A stretch of 64,000 nucleotides of DNA, taken from contig UBJR01000013.1 in assembly GCA_900465675.1 (NCBI GenBank), forward strand, positions 285,451 through 349,450, in the 5' to 3' direction. The position numbers and the translations under genes were made by a program. Below, one piece after another: positions 25,364 through 33,977 of this stretch. The notes under the pieces were generated by a model. The model ran no database searches. It was not told where the DNA came from and saw nothing but the letters and a program-made list of their open reading frames with translations. This DNA comes from Hyphomicrobiales bacterium (GTDB lineage: Bacteria > Pseudomonadota > Alphaproteobacteria > Rhizobiales > Rhizobiaceae). Position 1 is the first letter of the stretch. Each line of letters starts with the position of its first letter.

Positions 25364-27088
25364 CTAACCTGCGGAAGGCATCCGGAAGGTGAAACACGTT
25401 CCGGTATCGATGGAGGATACGTCGATCGTGCCGCCATGAGCCTTTGCGATCTCAAGCGCGATATAGAGGCCGAGGCCCAGCCCCTGCCCACCGGAGGAGG
25501 CGGCGCCGCGCTTAAACGGCATGAACAGTTTTTCGACGTCGTCCTTAGGGATGGTAGTGCCCGCGTTGTGCACGCTGACCTCCAGGCCATCCGGGCCGTT
25601 CCGCCCCGTGATCCTCACGGGATGGCCTTCCAGTCCGTGTGTTACCGCATTCGATACCAGGTTTGAGAACAACTGTGCGATTCGGGCACGGTCGATGACG
25701 GCGGACTGTGGAAAGTCTAGTTCGAGATGTATCGCTCGGTCAGGATGCGCCGAGCGGATCTCGTCAGCCACGATCTTTAGCGTCTCGACGAGGTCGGCCT
25801 CCTTGAGGTCGAGGGAGATGCCGCCGCCAAGACGTGCGCGGGCGAGATCCATGATGTTGTCGACAAGGCCCGTCATCCGGGAAATGCTTGCCTTCATCAG
25901 GTTCAGTAAGAGCGGGCTGCGGTCGGTCCAGCCCTCCTTGAGAAGGCGGTTCGTTCCGGCCTCGACCGCGGCGAGAGGATTGCGTAGATCGTGGCCGAGG
26001 ACCGCGATGAACTGCTCTCGAAGCTCCGAGAGCTCCCGCTCGCGATCCAGGGACGCCTCCGTCGCACGGAGCCGGTCAGCCGCGTCGAGATGGTGTGCGA
26101 TGAGCTCTGCAAACAGCTTGAAGGTGCCGATAACCTGCGGATTGTCGACCTTCGCCGGGTTCGGATCGATCGCGCACAAGGTGCCCCAGAAGCTCCCGTC
26201 TGCGCGGATGATCGGCATGGAGATATAGCTTCTCAATCCGTAGATTCGTGGCGTGTGGTGATCACTGTAACGGTCGTCCACCGTTGCGTCGTCGAAGACG
26301 ATCGGCTGGCGATGATCGCGGATCTCGTTGCACAACGTGCTTTCGATGGGAAGCTCGTCGCCAGGCTTCAGCCCAAACCCGACATGATCGAGAGAGCTGC
26401 AGGTGATCCAACGCGTCTCGGTGACGCGCGCGATGGCCGCGAAGCCCATCTTCGTCATGAGAAGCGCGACGTCGAGCATCGTGGGGACAGCGGCAATCCC
26501 GGCAATAGCCTCGATGTCGGCTCGATGATCGATGGAAGGCAGGTCCGATGACGCCGAAGCGGCTGTTCTCTCCAACTTCAGGCCTGCTGCGAAGCCGATG
26601 TTTTCGATGGCCGTCGCCGCCGCCTCGGCGAGTGCCTCCAGCGTCTCAACTTCCCACCGGGTTGGCTCGTAGGGCTGCGACCAGTATGCGCCGATCGCCC
26701 CGACCGGCTCTTCCTGAAGGATGGGCACCATCGCCACGGCCCGTACGAACGTGCCGGCATAGAGCTCGAGCGGAATTCGATCGTCCTGCCGGACGTCCGG
26801 AACGACGACAGTCTGCCGGTTGATCATTGACCAGCCGGAAATGCATGCGGACGCGGGAAACTTCTCGCCCTTCCACATCGGCCCGATCGCGTCTTCCTCG
26901 ACGTAGTGACAGAGGTCACCCTCGCGCCGAACGACCGTAATCCCTTCGCATCCCACGAGAGAACGGGCGCTCGCGCGTATCGTGGCGACAACGTCGTCAA
27001 AGGTGCGTGCACGCGAAATCGCGGACGTCGCTCTCGTCAGGCTAGCGAGCTGGGTATTGAACGTGGCGGGATGATCCAACAGCGCCAT
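25364..27088 (-). CDS. Soluble GAF-GAF sensor histidine kinase
   Basis: A 574-residue cytoplasmic kinase with two GAF domains (about 20-165 and 200-340; the second has the typical RIYGLRSYISMPI..GTLCAID pattern), a HisKA box AVLGHDLRNPLAAVE (phospho-His about 377) and an HATPase domain ending GQGLGLGLYIALEIAKAHGG. No membrane segment and no receiver. It probably senses a small molecule or redox state; the partner regulator is not adjacent. Start ATG 27088 has AAAGGA upstream. Confidence 0.94.
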   Translation of the reverse strand: MALLDHPATFNTQLASLTRATSAISRARTFDDVVATIRASARSLVGCEGITVVRREGDLCHYVEEDAIGPMWKGEKFPASACISGWSMINRQTVVVPDVRQDDRIPLELYAGTFVRAVAMVPILQEEPVGAIGAYWSQPYEPTRWEVETLEALAEAAATAIENIGFAAGLKLERTAASASSDLPSIDHRADIEAIAGIAAVPTMLDVALLMTKMGFAAIARVTETRWITCSSLDHVGFGLKPGDELPIESTLCNEIRDHRQPIVFDDATVDDRYSDHHTPRIYGLRSYISMPIIRADGSFWGTLCAIDPNPAKVDNPQVIGTFKLFAELIAHHLDAADRLRATEASLDRERELSELREQFIAVLGHDLRNPLAAVEAGTNRLLKEGWTDRSPLLLNLMKASISRMTGLVDNIMDLARARLGGGISLDLKEADLVETLKIVADEIRSAHPDRAIHLELDFPQSAVIDRARIAQLFSNLVSNAVTHGLEGHPVRITGRNGPDGLEVSVHNAGTTIPKDDVEKLFMPFKRGAASSGGQGLGLGLYIALEIAKAHGGTIDVSSIDTGTCFTFRMPSAG

Positions 27089-27237
27089 TGTCGTCCTTTC
27101 GGTTGCGAGACGATGGCCTCATACATGGAAGGGACCTTCGCACACTCCGGGACGATATGAAAGCGGAATGCGAACTTAAGCAGAACATCGTGCATCCGGC
27201 CGCAGTTTTTAGACGGACAACGGCTGCCGACTGAGGC

Positions 27238-28165
27238 TTATTCCGCTGCCACGCGCGTCCTGTACGCCACGTCCTCCGCCAGAACCAAGCTTGCTGGAGG
27301 CAGACGGCCTTCCTCTCCGCGCACCACTGCGTCGATGTAGGAGAGCGCATTCGCCATGCCGTTCATCGTGTATGGCTTCTCGATCGCACCAAGTGCCCCG
27401 GCAAAGTCCGGCGGCAGCTTCTTGATGTTGCCGCTGACGAAGATGTAGGAAATGTCCTTCACGGACAGCATGCGGCCGACCGGTGTATGTCGACAACGAT
27501 GGTGGTCGACCTTCCCCTCCCTTCCAATCGTTGCCCCGACCTGGCTGGCCGACGCCTCGAGCATGCGCCTTCCGAGTTCGGTGCTGACGCGATCCGGCTC
27601 CCCCGGCTCGGAGGTGTCTTCGACACGGATAAGAAAGTGTCCGTTGAGCCGGCGCACAAAGACATGGATCTCTCCTCCGCCGTCAGCGAGTCCTCTTAGG
27701 ACCGCATCGCTCACCAGCTCGTTCACGATCAGCGTAGCGGCGTCGCATTGCGGCTGGAACGAGTACTGGGGACAAGTCCATTGTCAAACGGATGTCGTCT
27801 CGCTTGATGGCCTCAACCAGGTCTGTCGTTAGCTCTCTCGCGTTTGGCCCTCGTCTTCGGTCAGCCTCACTTGCATCTTCACGATCGAGGCCATCGTGGC
27901 CAAATTGTTCTTCACCCGGTGATCGACCTCGTGAACGAGGATGCGGGCCGCAAGGGACTCCTGAAGGTCGCCGGTCCGTTCGGCAACCTCCGCTTCGGCC
28001 TGATGGCGTGCGGCGCCCAGTTCCGCCTCCTTGCTCTTGATGTTCGTGAAGTCGAGCTGTGAGGCGAAGAAGTAGATGATGTTGCCGTCATCGTCACGCA
28101 CTGGACTCACGAACAGCGCGTTCCAGAAGGTACTGCCGTCCTTCTCATAGTTGAGGAAGCTTCAA
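27238..28165 (-). pseudogene. Decayed PAS/LOV-type HWE hybrid kinase
   Basis: Pieces of one gene in several frames on the minus strand. First, the end of a PAS/LOV-type domain (NYEKDGSTFWNALFVSPVRDDDGN) leads into EVDHRVKNNLATMASI, an HWE/HisKA_2 phospho-His box. A stop follows near 27829. Then come part of an HATPase domain (DGGGEIHVFVRRLNGHFLIRVED) and the second half of a receiver (YIFVSGNIKKLPPDF..EKPYTM). Frameshifts and missing parts make it inactive. Confidence 0.8.
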
Positions 28166-28193
28166 CGTTGAAGTTGAAGATCGCGAGAGACGC

Positions 28194-28225
28194 CGTATAA
28201 AAGCCCCGCAGTGACTGCGAGGCTT
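28194..28225 (-). terminator. Terminator of the PepSY / stress protein operon
   Basis: On the minus strand an 11-bp stem (one G-U pair) with a 3-base loop is followed by TTTTAT, 22 bases past the stop at 28247. Confidence 0.85.
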
Positions 28226-28246
28226 CCTGTCGTAGGTGCGAACGAA

Positions 28247-28858
28247 CTACAGCCGGTTGACGCGATACCGGTCGCGCTCTCCAGCAATTTGCTCGTCGGT
28301 ATAGGGGTCGGCCGTCTCGTCGAAACGGGTCCAGCCCTGCTCGGCATAGCGCGCCCGACGATCCGCGACGTCCACTCGCGGCGAGCTGTTCAGGATCGCG
28401 TCGGCGGAAGCGCGGTTTTCATCCTCCACGCGGGCGGTCACGAGAGTGCCGCCGCGACGAACGCCCTCAGCATAGAAGTGCGCGTCCTCTTCCGGCACGC
28501 CGGATTCGACCATCGCTCCGACGATCCCGCCGACGGCGCCGCCTGCAACGGCGCCGGCGGCCGCTCCAGCCACCGTGGCAGCAAGCCAACCTGCGGCAAC
28601 CACCGGGCCGACGCCCGGAATGGCAAGGAGACCGAGGCCCGTCAGCAGACCGCCTGCGCCACCTGCAAGGGCACCGATGCCGGCGCCAGTCCCAGCACCT
28701 TCACCCGCGCGGTTTCCCTGTCCTTCGACGTCGACGCCGTTGGCCTTGTTGGTGACAATGCTGATGTCGTCCGATGGCACGCCGGCGTCTTCGAGCGCTT
28801 TCACGGCCGCCTTGGCGTCGCCGTAGCTGTCATAGAGTCCTGTGATCGTGTTTTTCAT
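28247..28858 (-). CDS. General stress protein, YflT/GSP17M-like with glycine-zipper region
   Basis: A 203-residue protein. The first ~45 residues (TGLYDSYGDAKAAVKALEDAGVPSDDISIVT) match the YflT / general stress protein 17M fold. Residues 55-115 are a Gly/Ala-rich zipper that could insert in a membrane, followed by FYAEGVRRGGTLVTARV and a charged tail. It probably protects the envelope under stress, but the function is not known. It follows the PepSY gene on the same strand by 24 bases. Confidence 0.85.
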   Translation of the reverse strand: MKNTITGLYDSYGDAKAAVKALEDAGVPSDDISIVTNKANGVDVEGQGNRAGEGAGTGAGIGALAGGAGGLLTGLGLLAIPGVGPVVAAGWLAATVAGAAAGAVAGGAVGGIVGAMVESGVPEEDAHFYAEGVRRGGTLVTARVEDENRASADAILNSSPRVDVADRRARYAEQGWTRFDETADPYTDEQIAGERDRYRVNRL

Positions 28859-28882
28859 GGGGAATTCCTCCGTTGTCGTTCT

Positions 28883-29194
28883 TTACTTGGCGAGCGTGAC
28901 GTTGCCCTGGAAGTCTAGCGAGACGTTCACGGTCTTGCCGTCCTTGGACGCTGTAGCGCGCCAGACGCCCTGATCGTCGAGCTTCAGTCCGGTCACGTCG
29001 GTGTAGCCGGCCTCCTCGATACGGGACTTTGCCTGATCCTCGGTGAAGCTGTTTTTGCCCGCGACTGGGGCGCCGGGGTTCTGCTCAGTGTTTGCGGCAG
29101 GCGTCGTCTGCGAGGTGCTCGGAGTCTGACTCTGCGCGAGGGCGCCAGATGCGGCAAGAAGCAGGCCTGCAGTTAGGAGGGTAAATTTCTTCAT
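28883..29194 (-). CDS. Secreted PepSY-like protein
   Basis: A 103-residue exported protein with a signal peptide (MKKFTLLTAGLLLAASGALAQ), a Ser/Thr/Pro-rich linker and a PepSY-like C-terminus (FTEDQAKSRIEEAGYTDVTGLKLDDQGVWRA). ATG 29194 is set by AGGAGA. It lies upstream of the stress protein gene as a two-gene operon. An EcfG-like box with one mismatch lies 30-54 bases upstream. Confidence 0.85.
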   Translation of the reverse strand: MKKFTLLTAGLLLAASGALAQSQTPSTSQTTPAANTEQNPGAPVAGKNSFTEDQAKSRIEEAGYTDVTGLKLDDQGVWRATASKDGKTVNVSLDFQGNVTLAK

Positions 29195-29223
29195 TGGGTA
29201 TCTCCTCTTGTTGATGCATGAGA

Positions 29224-29248
29224 AACACACGGAAAATGTATTAGTTCC
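29224..29248 (-). promoter_or_regulatory. Near-match EcfG promoter of PepSY operon
   Basis: On the minus strand GGAAC (29248-29244), 16 bases, TGTT (29227-29224): one base off CGTT, well placed ahead of the start codon at 29194. Confidence 0.45.
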
Positions 29249-29406
29249 AACGATTTGTGACATGGGGCTCCACCTCTTAGAGCGCCGGATGAAAGTGACC
29301 GCCAACTGGACGCTGCGGAGCCGGTCACTGAAAATTTCCAAGGTCCGACCCTGTTCCGGGGCTCGTCAAACGCTTCCCATGCCTGTAGTCATACTCTTCG
29401 GAGCCG

Positions 29407-29814
29407 ATGACCATGCGCCTGTACGAACTAGGGCGACGCCGCCTTGCCATGCGACTGCCAGATGTGCGTGACAGCATCATGCGCGAGAGTCGGTCATGGC
29501 AGCTCGAGTTGTTCGAAGCCTACCAGCTTGCCGTCGAGTTTCGTGAGGTCCTCAGGCTGGATCCGTCTTGCCAGGAGTTGTTCGAGGAGTACGAGAAGAC
29601 CTGTCTCGACTTAGAGCGAGACGTCGAGCGGGTCATGCGGGAGACGACGGACAGAGCGCGCGGCAAGGCGCGCCGATCCAACAATCCGACGATCCTCAAC
29701 GAGGCAAGAAGGGTTCACGCCACTCGCGGCTGTGGCCGGCTACGCCGGAACATCTACGAGATGATCATGCAGGCGCAGGGGGCGGTCGTAAGATTCATGC
29801 AGCACGTTTTCTGA
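29407..29814 (+). CDS. Hypothetical protein, C-terminus fused to a Crp relic
   Basis: The first ~95 residues (LGRRRLAMRLPDVRDSIM, LELFEAYQLAVEFREVLRLDP, CLDLERDVERVM) closely resemble the protein at 33159, so this is a real two-member family of unknown function. The last ~25 residues (NIYEMIMQAQGAVV) are instead translated from the decayed Crp/Fnr copy (compare SIYEIVMQAHGG at 24444). The natural gene probably ended near 29700. Confidence 0.6.
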   Translation: MTMRLYELGRRRLAMRLPDVRDSIMRESRSWQLELFEAYQLAVEFREVLRLDPSCQELFEEYEKTCLDLERDVERVMRETTDRARGKARRSNNPTILNEARRVHATRGCGRLRRNIYEMIMQAQGAVVRFMQHVF

Positions 29815-30085
29815 GGCCGTAAACGCCTGGACGACGTTAGCGGCAAGCCTAGCCAGGTTCGAATACGGTCTCGGGCCAAGTCGGCTGATACCGCCCTTCC
29901 GAGGGCAGCGGACATGTAGACCGAGGGCTCGCCGTCGGATCCTGATGAGCCATGATCGGATCGAAGGACATCATCCAGATCACGCACGGCGACATCGCCG
30001 TGATGCTAGCCATCCGCCGTCCGGTGAAGGGAGTTCATCTGATCAGGGTGAAGCGCGGGTTTTCACGGTCCGGGCGTCGACCTTA
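29725..30085 (+). pseudogene. Decayed Crp/Fnr regulator copy
   Basis: DNA similar to 24700-25100 in the same order. There is a match to the IYEIVMQAHG segment near 29745, then one to the ATDHVDRRLARWILMSHDRIEG segment near 29910-29965, and one to the DNA-binding region near 29970-30075, with several frameshifts and deletions. No intact frame remains. Confidence 0.75.
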
Positions 30086-30317
30086 GTAGTTGCAGGATCC
30101 GCGGGTGACGCGGCTCTCGGCTAATAACTTGCGAGGTCATGTCGCCAAGCCTGCGCACTACAACCCTTTGCACGACCAGGACGATGGTCATGATCACTGT
30201 CGACCAGGCTAACGTGAGGGAAGCTGCAAGCAAATGACCGGCTAGAAGAAACTCTATCGAGATCCTGGTTGCCATCACCGCTATTAGGGAAGCTGAAACA
30301 AAAACCAGCGAGAACAT
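30063..30317 (-). CDS. Small membrane protein, unknown
   Basis: An 84-residue frame with two hydrophobic segments (about 3-17 and 26-50) and a basic tail. It overlaps the end of the Crp relic. No family recognised; GC content is lower than the neighbours. Confidence 0.4.
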   Translation of the reverse strand: MFSLVFVSASLIAVMATRISIEFLLAGHLLAASLTLAWSTVIMTIVLVVQRVVVRRLGDMTSQVISREPRHPRILQLLRSTPGP

Positions 30318-30553
30318 CTACTTACCCAATTATATGAAACGGGCCGCCACTCTGACATCGACGGCCCCGACCATATCACCCGAGGCGAACCGATGACAGA
30401 GTTTGATCAGGCAACTAGGTCATCTATAGATTTCGTCATTCGGACTTTAGTCTGATCGGAGCGTTCTGTCCGTTTTCGTACCAGCCCCACCGTTGTCTTC
30501 TCTGCGAATTGTCATAACCATAGACGTGCTGATTCACAGGGACAGAGAACACG

Positions 30554-30856
30554 ATGAGCGACCAAACGTTCGATACCGACCGCGCGTTAGAGGTCCTGCA
30601 GTGTCTCGGCAACCCACACAGGATGAAGATCATGATCATGCTGCTGCAACGAGAGATGGATGTAACATCGATCGCTTCCGCGGTTGGGCTTGCCCAGTCA
30701 TCGGTCTCTCAACATCTTAAGAAGCTTCGAGAAGCTCGCACTGTTGCTACGAGACGGCTCGCTCAGACAATTTTCTACAGGATTGCAGACGATAGCGCGG
30801 CGCGTCTGCTAACAACTGCTCTGGTCGTCACGGCAGGCCGGCAATCAAATTTTTGA
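30554..30856 (+). CDS. ArsR family transcriptional regulator
   Basis: A 100-residue winged-helix protein: VLQCLGNPHRMKIMIMLL, then VTSIASAVGLAQSSVSQHLKKLREA as helix-turn-helix, and TRRLAQTIFYRI as wing. No CxC metal site is seen, so the inducer is not clear. No obvious target operon is adjacent. The gap 30318-30553 is AT-richer and shows no other gene. Confidence 0.88.
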   Translation: MSDQTFDTDRALEVLQCLGNPHRMKIMIMLLQREMDVTSIASAVGLAQSSVSQHLKKLREARTVATRRLAQTIFYRIADDSAARLLTTALVVTAGRQSNF

Positions 30857-30880
30857 CGCGTCACAGCGACCATCGGGACA

Positions 30881-31210
30881 TCATGAACCTGCAGCCGCAG
30901 GTGCCGTCGAGTTTTCACTTGAAACGTATGGCAGTGACAAAGCGCGATGCACCTCCTTCGCAAGCAAATGTGCGGCGGACAAGGAGGCGGGGGACAGCCT
31001 GCCGCCGTTGCGCGCAGTTCGGCCCATCTGTAAAAGCGTCGACAGCTCACTCGGATCTTCAATGAAGCCGTCCAGAGCGTTCTCTACTTCTCTCGATAAG
31101 AAAGTCATGGTCCCGTCGGGTGCAAGCAGGCCTCTATCAATCAAAACCTGTTCCACCGAACTCATCCACCCGCCGAGCTCATACCGCAGATCCTGTGCCA
31201 AACAAACCAC
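30881..31210 (-). CDS. Hypothetical protein
   Basis: A 109-residue protein from GTG 31210, with GGAG eight bases ahead. The helical N-terminal half (AQDLRYELGGWMSSVEQVLIDRGLL) and internal FIEDPSELSTLLQMGRTARNGG are not from a family that I recognise. Confidence 0.55.
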   Translation of the reverse strand: MVCLAQDLRYELGGWMSSVEQVLIDRGLLAPDGTMTFLSREVENALDGFIEDPSELSTLLQMGRTARNGGRLSPASLSAAHLLAKEVHRALSLPYVSSENSTAPAAAGS

Positions 31211-31328
31211 TCTAAGGTCTCCTTCCCGGCAGGGACACCAATGCCGAAGGCCTGTGACGACCAGATGTCATGCCTGCCTTCTCGTGCACCGTGCGTTTAC
31301 CTATCTCGCTACGGTCAGGCTCGCGCCG

Positions 31329-31496
31329 CTATTTTCGCGAACTATCCGACTGGACGACCTGCACGAACACTCTACCCTCGCGGCGAGTTCCCGTATCCAG
31401 GGTCGATAACAGCATGAGAACCATCCCGATCATCGCGAGAAGAATCGCGATGATCGGTACCGCAAAGCTCGGCGCCTTCCTGTGCTCGTGGATCAA
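31329..31496 (-). CDS. Small single-span membrane protein
   Basis: A 55-residue frame from TTG 31496, with GGAGGG about 6 bases ahead. One membrane segment (PIIAILLAMIGMVLMLLS) and a short soluble tail. It lies after a hairpin that follows the DUF1236 gene. No family recognised. Confidence 0.4.
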   Translation of the reverse strand: MIHEHRKAPSFAVPIIAILLAMIGMVLMLLSTLDTGTRREGRVFVQVVQSDSSRK

Positions 31497-31514
31497 TGGT
31501 TTCCCTCCAGCGGA

Positions 31515-31535
31515 GGGCGGCACAACGTGCCGCCC
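31515..31535 (-). terminator. Hairpin after the DUF1236 gene
   Basis: A 9-bp perfect inverted repeat (GGGCGGCAC/GTGCCGCCC with a 3-base loop) directly past the DUF1236 gene stop, without a T-run. It may act as a terminator or RNA-stabilising stem. Confidence 0.45.
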
Positions 31536-31544
31536 AGTCAGCAA

Positions 31545-32498
31545 TCAAGCCGTGATGATGAAGACGATAGTGTATTCGGTCGGGTCCACGATCACGATGC
31601 GGCCGTCGGCCAAAATAAAGAACCGGTAGCTTTCGTACTGCGGGAGAATCTTGATGATCCGCGGCGGAAGCGGTTCCAGGCGAATCTTCTTCGGAATGGT
31701 AGTTCCAACCGAGACCGTGAAGTTGACATCGCGAACAGGCTCGACGTGGACCTCCTTCACGACCTGACGGACCTCCGTCTGCTGTTCGACCGAGATGTTG
31801 ACGCTAGTCCTATTCTCGGTCTTGTTCACCGTCGTACCGTTGTTTTCGACGTTGGTCTTGACATCGACGGTGGTGTCGGCGGCGTTCGTCTTGTTGGTCT
31901 GCGTCTCTGTCGAGCCACTGGTGGAATTGGCGCCGGTCCCGGATTTCTTGGGGTCGGTCTCGGCCTTCGTCTGATCACTATCCGATTTCATTGTGTCGGA
32001 TGGATTCGAACTGTCCGTTGTCGGCTTCTGAGCCTCGCGCGATAACTTCGACTTCGTTTCGCCCTCACCCACCGTTGCAGCACCGTCCTTCGTAGTCTTC
32101 GAAGCATCGGTCTTTGAACCGCTCTCAGTTTGGCTCAACGTGCTGGTCTGGCCTGACGATTTCGAGGCATTGGTCGTGTTCGACCCATTTGAGCCGGACT
32201 GTTTGCCGGTGCTTGTGTCTGGCGTTCCCGAACCTGCAGTCCCACTCTCGGTGGCGCCGGGCTGGGGCGCCTTTGTCTCATCTTGCGTGCCTGCTTCGCC
32301 AGAACCGGAAGTGCTGCTGCCGGCGGAAGTGCCAACTTGCGAGGACTGCGGTTGAGCGCTGCTGCCGGATTGGTCGGTTTCGCCGCTTCCCTTCTTCTTG
32401 ATGATCGGTGCATCCTGGGCAGAGGCCGTGATCAGGCTGACAGGCGAAACGCCGATGGCGAGTGCCGTCATCAGAACAGTAAGGGTCTTGTTTTTCAT
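31545..32498 (-). CDS. Secreted DUF1236 protein with long low-complexity linker
   Basis: A 317-residue protein. A signal peptide (cut probably after ITASA) is followed by about 190 residues rich in Ser/Thr/Gly/Asn/Gln/Lys, then a C-terminal region with VNFTVSVGTTIPKKIRLEPLPPRI and the DUF1236 ending (YRFFILADGRIVIVDPTEYTIVFII). It is probably a periplasmic or outer-envelope protein; function unknown. The DUF1236 gene at 32608 lies just upstream on the same strand. Confidence 0.85.
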   Translation of the reverse strand: MKNKTLTVLMTALAIGVSPVSLITASAQDAPIIKKKGSGETDQSGSSAQPQSSQVGTSAGSSTSGSGEAGTQDETKAPQPGATESGTAGSGTPDTSTGKQSGSNGSNTTNASKSSGQTSTLSQTESGSKTDASKTTKDGAATVGEGETKSKLSREAQKPTTDSSNPSDTMKSDSDQTKAETDPKKSGTGANSTSGSTETQTNKTNAADTTVDVKTNVENNGTTVNKTENRTSVNISVEQQTEVRQVVKEVHVEPVRDVNFTVSVGTTIPKKIRLEPLPPRIIKILPQYESYRFFILADGRIVIVDPTEYTIVFIITA

Positions 32499-32607
32499 TT
32501 TCGTACTCCATCTGCGGCCGCGCGAGTGCGAGGCTCGCTCGCGGCGGCTCTCGTTCAGTTATGGATAAGGCGAAAGGACGCAGCTCAGGCCGCGTCACGA
32601 TCTCTGG

Positions 32608-33006
32608 TCAGTTGATGATCTGGATGACTTTCCGCGATGAGGGCTCGACGATTACCCGCTCGTCATTGACAATCGCGTAGGAGTACTTCGGGCTCTCCGG
32701 AACAGGCGTGACCACGACCGTTTCGGGAAGCGCCTGACCAACGACAACTTTTTCCTTGACGACGACTTTCGCCGAAGGCGCGGGCGCTTCCCGAACATAG
32801 GTCACAACTTTTTGAGGCGGCGGATCGATCGCGGTACCGACCACGGCACCAGCTACACCACCAACCGCCGCGCCAACCGGGCCGCCGACAATCGCGCCGG
32901 TTACCGCGCCACCGGCTGCTCCGTTCACAGTTGAAGACTGGGCGAATGCCGCGCCCGACAGAAGAGCTGCGGCTGTTGCCGCGCCGACGATGACTCTAGC
33001 GTTCAT
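32608..33006 (-). CDS. Secreted DUF1236 protein with glycine zipper
   Basis: A 132-residue protein with a signal peptide (VIVGAATAAALLSGAAFAQ), a Gly/Ala/Val-rich zipper (GGAVTGAIVGGPVGAAVGG) and the DUF1236 ending YSYAIVNDERVIVEPSSRKVIQII. Likely envelope-associated and stress-induced: an exact EcfG motif lies 50 bases upstream. Confidence 0.87.
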   Translation of the reverse strand: MNARVIVGAATAAALLSGAAFAQSSTVNGAAGGAVTGAIVGGPVGAAVGGVAGAVVGTAIDPPPQKVVTYVREAPAPSAKVVVKEKVVVGQALPETVVVTPVPESPKYSYAIVNDERVIVEPSSRKVIQIIN

Positions 33007-33055
33007 AGTGTCCTCCTTGGATTTTCATACGGCCCGTCGGACCGTCGGCATATTG

Positions 33056-33080
33056 AACGACACTGACCAGTTCCTGTTCC
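33056..33080 (-). promoter_or_regulatory. EcfG-type promoter of DUF1236 gene(s)
   Basis: On the minus strand GGAAC (33080-33076), 16 bases, CGTT (33059-33056): exact consensus, 50 bases ahead of the start at 33006. Confidence 0.75.
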
Positions 33081-33158
33081 AGACCTCGGACTTCAGTCGC
33101 AGCAGATATTCGACCATGGTCCAGGGTGAATGAGCGTAAATGATGCTAGGTTGCCGCG

Positions 33159-33461
33159 ATGCATTCGCGCCTACACCGCAGAGAACTAGGAAGACGTCGC
33201 CTCGCAATGCGCTTGCCCAATGTGCGCGGCGCGATCATGGGCGCGTCCCACCCTCGGCAGCTCGAACTCTTCGAGGCGTACGAATTCGCATTGGAGTGTC
33301 GCGAGATAATGAGATTCAACCCTTCGGAACAAGATCTGTTCGACGACTATGCAAAGGCATGTCTCGACATCGAACGCGATGTTTGCCGGGCTGTGTCCGA
33401 TGCCCGCCTGAGCGCGCGAATGCTGCGCGCGCGTCTTGATGACCCCAATCGTACACTTTGA
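33159..33461 (+). CDS. Hypothetical protein, paralogue of 29407
   Basis: A 100-residue helical protein sharing RELGRRRLAMRLPNVRGAIM, LELFEAYEFALECREIM and CLDIERDV with the N-terminal part of the 29407 protein. It ends where that family's similarity ends, which supports the view that the other copy has a foreign tail. Function unknown. Confidence 0.6.
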   Translation: MHSRLHRRELGRRRLAMRLPNVRGAIMGASHPRQLELFEAYEFALECREIMRFNPSEQDLFDDYAKACLDIERDVCRAVSDARLSARMLRARLDDPNRTL

Positions 33462-33660
33462 ACCGACTGCCGTCATTGACGACCACCCGCTGCTCCGGGA
33501 GGGCTTCTCCAGCGCTTCATCGCGATACACGACCAAACTTGAACGGCGGCGAACAACGTCCCCGTCATCTACAGACGAAGATCTGGGCACCCGAAGCTTG
33601 GCCGCTTTGGCGGCTTCGATAAACTTGGGCCGGGCAGTATTGGCGTCGACGCGGCCGGGA
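33462..33660. pseudogene. Possible relics of a NarL-type receiver and a DUF982 gene
   Basis: On the plus strand, AVIDDHPLLREGFSS near 33470-33515 looks like the first 15 residues of a LuxR/NarL-type receiver and then loses meaning. On the minus strand near 33590-33650, RPKFIEAAKAAKLRVP looks like a DUF982 C-terminus. Both are short, so this is tentative. The rest up to 33970 shows no supported gene. Confidence 0.35.
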
Positions 33661-33977
33661 ATGCCACGTGCGCTTCCTGGCTTCAATCTAATGATGCGCT
33701 GCGCCCTTCGGACAGCCAGCCGTCAGTCGAATGGATAAAGGGACTCGAATGGTCCGGACACGGTATCGCGTTGGGCTGCGTTTTGGCTTCACCGGCCACA
33801 CCAAGTCTCGCGCGTCGTTCGCCGAGTGGGTCATGATGATCTATGAGCACATTGAACGCGGCGCCATCCGGATGGCGCATGATGAGGAACGGATCGATCA
33901 CATGAGGAAATCGCGGACGACCAGGGAGCATCTAGGATCGGTCTCCTTCAGCGAGGCGGTCAATTTCGGCTAAAATT

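Noticed and set aside
29938..30075. A new small regulator gene near 30 kb
   Set aside because: The similarity to the Crp/Fnr C-terminus spans several frames with deletions; no intact frame exists.
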